From contig CP121450.1 of the NCBI GenBank assembly GCA_029689965.1, forward strand, positions 1,860,001 through 1,924,000: a DNA stretch of 64,000 nt, read 5' to 3'. The notes beneath the pieces are model-generated. The model was not told the DNA's origin and ran no database searches. It saw only the letters and a list, made by a program, of their open reading frames with translations. Positions 53,737-61,218 of this stretch are shown here, piece after piece (the stretch's first letter is position 1; every line of letters begins with the position of its first letter). A program made the translations under genes and the position numbers. This DNA comes from Curtobacterium flaccumfaciens (lineage in GTDB: Bacteria > Actinomycetota > Actinomycetes > Actinomycetales > Microbacteriaceae).

Positions 53737-54319
53737 TCGGGACGCTCGGGCCGACGTTCCTGCGGCCGCGGTTCCTCGTCGCCGACGTCGTGCGCGGCCT
53801 GACGCTCGTGAGCCTCGTCGTCGCGGTGGTCGGGTGGGAGGGACCTCGTTCGCGGTGATGTCGCTGTGCCTGCTCGGGGTCGTCGTGCCGCGGATGCTCG
53901 GGCTCCGGCCGGCGTTCGACGTGCTCGTGTGCGTGCTCGTGCTCGTCGCCGGGTGGTCGAGCGTCCTCGAGTGGTACACGACGGTGTTCCTGTGGGACAA
54001 GCTCGTCCACGTCCTGCTCACCGGGCTGCTCGCGGCGGTGGCGTACGTGATCGGGGCGGACCTCGGCGCGGTGGGCGCGCCGGACCGCGGTCGGCTGCCG
54101 GTCGTGGTGGTGCTCGCGACGATCACGGGCTTCGGGATCGGTGCCGTGTGGGAGGTCGGGGAGTGGGCGGGGCACACGTACGTCGACCCGGCGGTGTTCG
54201 TGGGGTACCGCGACACGATCGGGGACCTGGCGGCGGACGGGCTCGGCGGGCTGCTCGCCGGGTTCGGGCTGCCGTGGCTGGCGGGGCGGCGGTCGGTGGT
54301 CGTGCCGGGCGGGCGCTGA
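53733..54319 (+). CDS. Polytopic membrane protein, possibly DUF2238-like (one frameshift)
   Basis: This is a 195-residue protein with about five helices: VVRGLTLVSLVVAVVGW, FDVLVCVLVLVAGWSSVLEW, LVHVLLTGLLAAVAYVIGAD and others. Charged residues inside the membrane part (SVLEWYTTVFLWDKLVH, GAVWEVGEWAGHTYVDP) resemble YjdF/DUF2238 proteins, an assignment of moderate confidence. One G is lost in GAGGGACC near 53841-53845. The GTG overlaps the preceding stop. It is the last gene before the tRNA-Pro island; 54320-54515 holds no gene. Confidence 0.72.
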
Positions 54320-54453
54320 GCGCTTCCGGTTGCGTGCGAGGGCGTGCGTGGCGTGCGCTCGGCGTCTTCGGCTGCGTGCCGGGCGCTCGCTGCGCGTTCT
54401 CGGCCGCGTGCTGGGCGCGACTCGCCGTGGTGCTGGAGGGGTCCGGCTTCCGC

Positions 54454-54459
54454 TATGCT
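54454..54459 (+). promoter_or_regulatory. Probable -10 element for the original tRNA-Pro
   Basis: TATGCT lies 57 bases before the tRNA-Pro 5' half in otherwise GC-rich sequence. No clear -35 is visible. Confidence 0.35.
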
Positions 54460-54515
54460 GATCGGGTTGCTCCGCGCTCCGGTCGGACGCGGGCGACGTG
54501 GGCTCCTCGGGCTCG

Positions 54516-54554
54516 CGGGCTGTGGCGCAGCTTGGTAGCGCACTTGACTGGGGG
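54516..54554 (+). pseudogene. Truncated 5' half of tRNA-Pro(GGG)
   Basis: The sequence has the acceptor 5' strand CGGGCTG, the D arm GCGCAGCTTGGTAGCGC and the anticodon 5' stem and loop CTTGACTGGGGG, then leaves tRNA homology (ACACATTG...). It matches the complete tRNA-Pro 84 bases downstream at 36 of 39 positions. The break lies at the anticodon loop, a common crossover point for tyrosine-recombinase islands. The 3' half should lie at the far end of the island, outside this window. Confidence 0.8.
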
Positions 54555-54599
54555 ACACATTGTCTTCGACGGTCGAGAACAGCCTAGAAAACTCAACAA

Positions 54600-54673
54600 C
54601 GGGATGTGGCGCAGCTTGGTAGCGCACCTGACTGGGGGTCAGGGGGTCGCAGGTTCAAATCCTGTCATCCCGA
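54600..54673 (+). tRNA. tRNA-Pro (anticodon GGG)
   Basis: A complete cloverleaf of 74 bases can be drawn: acceptor CGGGATG/CATCCCG, D stem GCGC/GCGC, anticodon stem CCTGA/TCAGG with loop CTGGGGG (anticodon GGG), T stem GCAGG/CCTGT with loop TTCAAAT, and discriminator A. CCA is not encoded. Confidence 0.95.
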
Positions 54674-54898
54674 CAGAAAAAGCCTGCGAACGCGCGTGGA
54701 CCCCGCATCGAGCACACGCCGGATCGCATCCAGGATCGTGGAACGGCCGGCACGAGGTTCGCCCACGAGCAGTACGTTCGCCGGCGGGTAGAGGTCCAGG
54801 TCCGAGAAGCCTCGAAACCGGCTCAGCCTTAGCCTAATGATCCGCAATTCCAGCCCCTCGCTTCTTCGACAACGGGACAGGGGTGCCGACGGCGCCAA
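54665..54898 (-). pseudogene. 5' remnant of an AAA/OLD-like ATPase gene, cut off at the tRNA
   Basis: The 77 residues include LRLSRFRGFSDLDLYPPANV and the Walker A region VLLVGEPRAGRSTILDAIRR, typical of the N-terminus of SMC/OLD-type ATPases used in defence nucleases. The reading frame then enters the 3' end of the tRNA-Pro gene, which supplies the stop codon. The rest of the ATPase, normally several hundred residues, is missing, so the gene was truncated by a recombination at the tRNA boundary. The following stretch, 54899-55109, holds no recognisable gene. Confidence 0.72.
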
Positions 54899-55109
54899 TC
54901 TCCCAGCTCAATCCGATTGTCCCAGCCGCGACTGTTGTTCGGGGACTGCTCGCGTGCGGCGCGCCGCAGTCTGGCGATGAGATCCGGGGACCTTACCCGC
55001 GAGAGCGGGCGCACGACGAGGCAAATGCCTGAGACGTCGGTAGAGTCGGGCTAACGAGCCACCGGCGCTGAAGCGGTGGCATTGCAGGGGAGATCGGGGG
55101 TGGACGCGC

Positions 55110-58100
55110 TTGAGTTTTGACGCGCACTTCGAGGAGGCCATCGCTCGGGGCAGGGAAAACGCTCAGGTGATCCAGCTCGCACACAACCATTGCCTCCACA
55201 TGGAGTTCGTCCCGTTCGGCGGGCAAGGCATGCTCGAACCTGCCGTGGGCCTCCCGATTAACATGCGCAAGATCAGGTGCATCAAAGCCCACGGGACGAC
55301 CGCAGGGTTTCAACTCGGCACGATAGCCCGCCAGTTCTACACGGAGAACTGCGTCGGCTGCGAGCTCCGCCGCCCCTCGGGTCAGGTGCCGACGCTCGCT
55401 GGGCTGGTGGAGGCCGAGGAAAGTCAGGAGGCCGAGGCCGCGCTTATCGCTGATGCCGAGAAGGCCGAAGCAGAAGCACTTCGCGAACAGCGTGTCCGCA
55501 GGCGTGGTGCTCTCCGCGTGTCGGCTGATCCAGCCATGGAACGCGCTCTGCGGGACCTAGATGTCCTGGATGCAACCGATGACGAGAGCGCCGCCGCAGC
55601 GCTGCGACGGCTGACCGCTCTCGCACAGAAGGCGCCTGACACATTCTCTGAAGTCGTGGTGGCAGAGATGCTGATACTCGTGGGCCTTGGTCGACCCACC
55701 ATGCTCAAGCCACTGCGAATCCTCGCTCGCACCCAGATGCGCTGGCAGCGAGACGTCGTGGATGCCGCGCTCACCGTGCTCGAGACCTGGGCAGCAGAGG
55801 ATGCCGCGCGGGTGCTTGTGCAGTTTCAGAACGTCACGCGACCGGATGATTTCACGGCGTCCGTTGTCCGGTCCCTCCTGTACGTTGCATACGGTCCTTT
55901 AGAGGACGATTTCGGGTATTCGGGCGAGAGCCGCTCCACCGATCCCGCCACGCTGAAGCTCCTTGCAGACCGGGCGAGCGACACGCTGATGGAACTTCTT
56001 GAAGATATGCTGCCTGGCCCGCCTTCCTTGTCTGGTCTGGAGCTTCCGCCTGGCAACAGGTCGCCAACGGCGACCGTTCACTCGAGCCGTAGTCGTGCCA
56101 CCGCGGCAGGCGCGATTGCCCACTGCTGATCATGGATGAGCCCATCGCTCCACGATTCGTTCCTGCTCTCGTCCGCAATCTGCTCACAGCTGATGACGAG
56201 ATGGAGGGGCATTCTCATGCAGCCGTCCAGCGGGCGCTGGGCCTGTTCATCGTGCGTGGTGTGGATGGCGCGGAGGAGGCTTGGGCTGCAGCGGGCGAGA
56301 GTGCTTCAGATGAGCAACGGGGAACCCTTTTCAAGGTGTGGTGGTTTCTCTCGCAGCTTGTCGACCCCGACCGTGGTTGGCAGGGCGAGGAACCCAAACT
56401 GTCCGATGAGGACCGTCAGCAGTTGCGCGCGCGGATCTTCGAAACGTCGATGCTGCGACTTGCCGGAGGGTGGGGATACGACGTGGCGGGGCAGGCCGCG
56501 GACATCATTCTCGATCTCGCCAGGGATGCCCCGATTGGGCCGCAAGCCAGATCGACGTGCTCCTGGGAGGGTTCATCACCGCAAACAGCGCGGCCGACCA
56601 GCCCAGATCGCAGGTGCTCGTACCAACAAACGACCTACCCGACTCGCTTGCGCAGATGGAGTGGGCGACACGGCAGACGGTCCTGAGGTCCGCCGCCTCC
56701 CGCTGCCTCGATGCGGTCGAGTACGCGGCGCAGGCCGGTCCAAGTGTCGCTCTGGATGCTGTCGTGAAGTTCCTCAGCCACGAACGCGATGAGGAGAAGG
56801 ACTGGGGCGTTAGCGCGCGCCTCTTGCGGGTACTAGGCAACATCGGACGCAATGCCGGCCAGAGGCCAGGAGTGCTGACAGCTGTCGTACCCGTTCTCTA
56901 TACGAACCTCATGAGCTCGTCCCCTGCCCTTGTGGCTACAGCTATCCGCGCCTGGGCCGAGGTCGCTTCGAGGAATCCCCTGCCCAGCCTGTTCGAGGAC
57001 TTGCTGCCGGTCCTCATGGAGAACCAGTACATCGCCGTGATTACCGCGTTACTGGAGAGCCTTCCTCGGCTCGGCCTGACCGAGGATGCGATGCGGTCGG
57101 GATTGCGATTCGCTGTGACGTGGTTCGCGTCCAGCAAGGTCGGCGGCCCGAATTCTTCCCTCGTTGAACCATCGGTGGAGTGCGCCGGCCGTCTCCTGCA
57201 GCGGCTTCCCGAAGACAACGTCGCGCTGGAGCGAACGCTACTGAAGGTCTCTGCGGCGCTGCCGGCCCACGAGATCAACGACGTTCTCCGGGTGAACTGG
57301 TCTTCTAGAGCACGGAAGAGTGTTGAGTACGCCCAGATCCGACTTGGTCGAGTGGGCGACCCAACTTACAACTCACCGTTCAACCGGCGACACGACACGG
57401 AAGAGGTCGCACTCCTCGAGTGTGGGCAGGGTCTGGTTGGACTGGGAGTAGCGGATCTGGACGCCGCCGCGCAGGCACCCGGCCCCAGCGAATCCCCGCA
57501 GGCTTGCACATCGTCGAAGTGGCTTGGCGCGCCAACCGAGCAGATGACGCTCGCGCAATCTGCGAGCGGCTTGAGGCGTCGATCCCAAAGACGCCGGCAT
57601 TTGACCGGCAGCGCACTCTGACCACGCTCGTCAACGCGGCCATTTCGGGAGACGAGCCACCCCACGTCGACGAGGAGCCGACCGACGAGAACGGCTTCCC
57701 GTCGTTGGCATTCAACCTGCATGCGCAGAGTGCGCTGCGGTTATCAATCCGCAGGCTGTTGACCGGGACCGCGGGCCTGTCGTCCGTCAGCAGCATTGAC
57801 GCCGCTGCCTTGGCGCTCGAAGAAGAAGCGACGAAGTTAACGGAGTGGTCGCAGCGTGCGACGCCCACCGCCGCTTATCTCAGGTTGTTCGCAGAAGCTG
57901 TGCGTCGTCGCCGCACATCTTTTGAGGCTCGAAGCGGCGGAGATGGACCGCGACGACCCTGCAGCTCGAGCCCGGCGGCGAACGGTGAAACGATCCGCCA
58001 GCTCCCTCGCCCAGCGCGTCGAAAGCGAACTGGGCGCCGATGATCCGTTAGGAGCATTGCTATCAGCTGAGCTAATCCGCGTGCTGCAGGAAGAAGGGAC

Positions 58101-59230
58101 GTAGACCCCATCGCGCTAGTTGGTGAGTGGGCGTCGCTGCCGCTCCCTCTCATCATCATCGAGGGTGCTCCGCTTGAAGCGGAACGACCAACCGAGCGAG
58201 ATGAAGTCCTCGTGCCCGAGGCGGTCGCGGTCGCGATGATCTCCGTTGACGACCGACAGCTAACAGGACCCGCGGTGCTCCAGCGGGACACGGTGTACTC
58301 CTTAGGCGTGAAGCTTCAGGTCGACGAGTGGCCCGTATGGGCCGACCGCCTCGACCTGGAACTTGTTGGCGGTTTGTCAGCGAAGGACATCCAGCTTCCG
58401 GCGATGACCTGGAAGAGGAGCGACGGCTTCGACGGTGTCCTGACAGGGGAAGGAACCTTAGTCTTACGGTTCGCTCTGCCTGCAGGTCGTCCTGCGCCTC
58501 CGTTCGTCATTGCCGCTAGCTGGTCGGGCTGCGTAAAGGGTAAGCCGCGGATAGAACGGCTAGACATCGCGGGCCACGCACAGATCCGGCTTCGTCCCTT
58601 CGACGCGTCACGAGACGCGCTGACGACCTACGACATCGTCGATGAGCATCTGCTTGCCCTCTACTCATCGCTTGCCGGTGACTTTCCGGATGACGAGGTG
58701 CAAGCGTTCTGTCGGCTGTTCACCGCGGTGTGCCGGTCCGGGTTCCGATTCACGTGGAGAAGAAGTATCGTCGCGGCGCGCGCGTCACGGAGCGGCAATT
58801 CCATGACGATCTCTTCGCCGATCTGCTTACAGACCCGGAGCTGGAGGGGCGTGTCGAGCGTGGCAACCCCTTGGCGCTCGGCTACCTCGATATTCGCCAC
58901 GACCGCATTACCGCCGAACTCAAAGTCGAACGCCGCGTCCCCGTGACCGAGACCTCTGCCCCCAAGTACATGGGCCAAGCCACCCAGTATGCCTCGGCGG
59001 ATGGTCGGCACCTGTCGATCCTCGCGATCCTAGATATGAGCCCGAAAGAACTAACAGTCGGGACACCTGAAAACTATGTGTTCACCCTCGTGCCCGCGCT
59101 GCACGGTCTCGACAGCCCGGAGGCCCCCTCTCTGGTCGCAGTGGTCGTTGTTAACGGCAACATGCCCGTCCCCAGCTCGTGGTCGCGGCGAAAACCCAAA
59201 CGCATGGGTGAATACCCGGCCAATGCGTGA
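55110..59230 (+). CDS. Giant helical-repeat protein with C-terminal PD-(D/E)XK nuclease motif (six frame errors)
   Basis: Five lost G/C bases (about 56117, 56530, 57490, 58092, 58745) and one extra A at AGCT (57895) join the frames into one protein of 1,374 residues. The start is a TTG (SFDAHFEEAIARGRENAQVI) behind a GGGGG site. The N-terminus carries a Cys/His-rich segment (HNHCLHMEF, IRCIKAHGTTAGFQLG, FYTENCVGCELRRPSG), then a Glu/Ala coiled coil, then about 700 residues of alpha-helical, HEAT-like repeats. The C-terminus has an Ig-like or beta-rich part and a nuclease-type motif: LDIRHDRITAELKVERR (D-x8-E-x-K) followed by KYMGQATQYASADGRHLSIL. I know no named family. Without correction it would be called three or more genes. 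Confidence 0.65.
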
Positions 59231-59332
59231 CCCGGGTGCCCGGATTCGATGATCGGCGCGAGTTCGGTACATGGTGGTTGATCTGTCGCAGGTCGCCGGA
59301 TTGATGTCAGATGTCACCAGTACCCTGGACTC

Positions 59333-61102
59333 ATGACCACGGCACCCGACTCCCGTTGGAAGGCTGCTGCGCGTGACCCTGGCTTGCAGGCCGCGATCGC
59401 TGAGGATGAGACTGGGACGCTCCTTATGGGCGGTCCTCTCCGGGCAATCGCAGATGATGTCGACGTCGACGAGGATGTTCGTTACGTCTCTGGTCTGCTT
59501 GCGACCGTTGCCTGGTTCATGCCGAACGGTGACGACTGGACCAATCCCTACGGTCCTTTCGCGACGTTCGGCGATCGGCGGAGTCCGATTCCGGCGGACT
59601 TCGCGGATGCGGACATCGCGGTACTGGTAGAGATTGCCGAGCTCATTCCCAGCCTCATCCTTCGCAGTCGCGTCCTCGACGTCGTCGCTATCGTGGGAGA
59701 CGCTGCGCTTCGCCCGACGCGACATGCCGCGCAGTTGCAGGCGCTCGCTGATCACGGGGTGACAAGCGGGGCCATGACGCATGCCGCCGAGCAGTGGGAT
59801 CGCGGGCTTGCGGTCGGGGTTCGTTTCCGTGGTGTTGCGTCGGTGCAGCTCGAGGAGATCGAGCGTCAGCTCGTTGAGGCCGCGGCAACGTCTGCCGACG
59901 GTGGGCTTGCAGTGAGCGCGGCGAGAATGCTCGGGAACCATCGGCTTGGAGGTCAACATGCGGCGGCCATCGCGGCACACTTGGCCGGGCACGCTGAAGG
60001 CATCGAATCCATCGCGGCTCAGCACACCCTGGAGGTCGCAGCGGAGTGGTACCGGCGTGCGAGCGATTCGGAGGCGGCCGAGGACGCGATATTCGCAATC
60101 GTTCAGCGACTGATCGCTGAAGCCGAAGCTACCGAGGCGTTCCGTGCATCCATCCACTTGGAGATGGCGCTCAAGATTCTCCGCACACTGCCGCGGGCGG
60201 CCCGCGAACGCCTGGGTGCTTCCGACCTGCCGAGCGAGCTTGCTCGTCGGATCCGAGAAAGCGGCGCTGCGGCGATCGGTCAGATGAAGGTGTTCGCCAC
60301 GGAGAGCGGTGACCTTGGCGACCATATCGCCGACTTGCTTGCCGCAGTTCGTAGCGACGATCCAGTTGAATCGGTCCGGCGCTTCGCGAACATACAGTCC
60401 TTCGCAAGTCTTTCGACGGCTCGGACCGAAGCGGAGCAACGGGAAAGGCAGTTCCCTCTCGCATCACTTTTTGGCAGGCGGACTCTCAGCCCTGATGGAC
60501 GCACCGTGTATCGCTCGCCTGCGAGTAGCGACGCCACGATCTATGGCGAGAAGGCATCGATCTGGGAAGGGATGATCCAGCACTACCAGCTGCGGATCAA
60601 TCTCATCGGCGGCATCGTTTTGCCGAGGGCCTGGAGGCAACTGTCCACCGATCATCGGCTTCACATCGGCGACTTCCAGACCCTCGTTGCGGGTAGTGCC
60701 ATCGTGCCTAGCTCGCACGAGGGGGTCTTTGCTCGCGGGTTGCATTACGGATACAGTGGGGACTTCGGTGCAGCGGTGCACCTCCTCGTGCCTGCGATCG
60801 AAGCATTAGTGCGGTTGCATCTTGCCAATGCTGGTGAGCGGACGAGCGCGATCAGTGTCGACGGTAATGAGAACGAGATCGGCCTCTCCGCGCTTATGGA
60901 AAACGAGCGAGCCGTTGGCATCTTCGGAGAGGACGTTGCGTTTGAGCTTCGTGCATTGCTGTGCGGGCCTATTGGCCGAACCTTCGCAACGAGGTCGCAC
61001 ACGGACTGATCGGCGACGCGGTGTTCTCCTCAAGCGTCAGCGTCTACCTTTGGTGGCTCACACTCAAGCTCGTTTCATGCCCTACTGGAACGCGCTGCAT
61101 GA
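59333..61102 (+). CDS. DUF4209-like protein with HEPN-type RNEVAHG motif (frame errors near the 3' end)
   Basis: About 560 mostly helical residues lead to a C-terminal domain with FARGLHYGYSGDFGAAVHLL, VPAIEALVRLHLANAGERTS and, after one lost C near 60967, GPYWPNLRNEVAHGLIGDAV. RN-x3-HG is the Pfam DUF4209 hallmark and fits the HEPN Rx4-6H active site of many toxin and defence RNases. An AAGCT at 61066-61070 is probably another inserted base; removing it ends the protein at 61102 (about 589 residues), otherwise the frame runs to 61227. It is 102 bases downstream of the nuclease-like protein on the same strand. RNase activity is inferred from the motif. Confidence 0.68.
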
Positions 61103-61218
61103 TCCAGAGGCGGCTGAAGCGCGCGAGCCGGCCGCTCCGGAAGGGAATCGGACTAGATCCACCGTGCGAGCGTGTAGGTCTCTTCCGCTCGTGGCGCGTG
61201 ACTGGTGTTGCCGGGCTC

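Noticed and set aside
54320..54515. Small gene before the tRNA-Pro
   Set aside because: Open frames there are Arg/Cys/Ala-rich readings of GCGT-rich DNA with no ribosome binding site.
56132..56140. ATGGATGA start/stop overlap dividing the island protein into two genes
   Set aside because: It cannot be fully excluded, but a single restored C near 56117 gives one continuous frame (GAIAPLLIMDEPIAPRF), consistent with the other errors.
57366..57868. Minus-strand frames opposite the island nuclease gene as separate genes
   Set aside because: They overlap the better-supported plus-strand frame and show no recognisable motif.
58105..58211. Separate gene for the C-terminal nuclease part starting at 58212
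   Set aside because: Coding-like sequence (DPIALVGEWASLPLPLIIIE) continues upstream to the end of the previous frame. One restored G joins them, and no start codon lies between.
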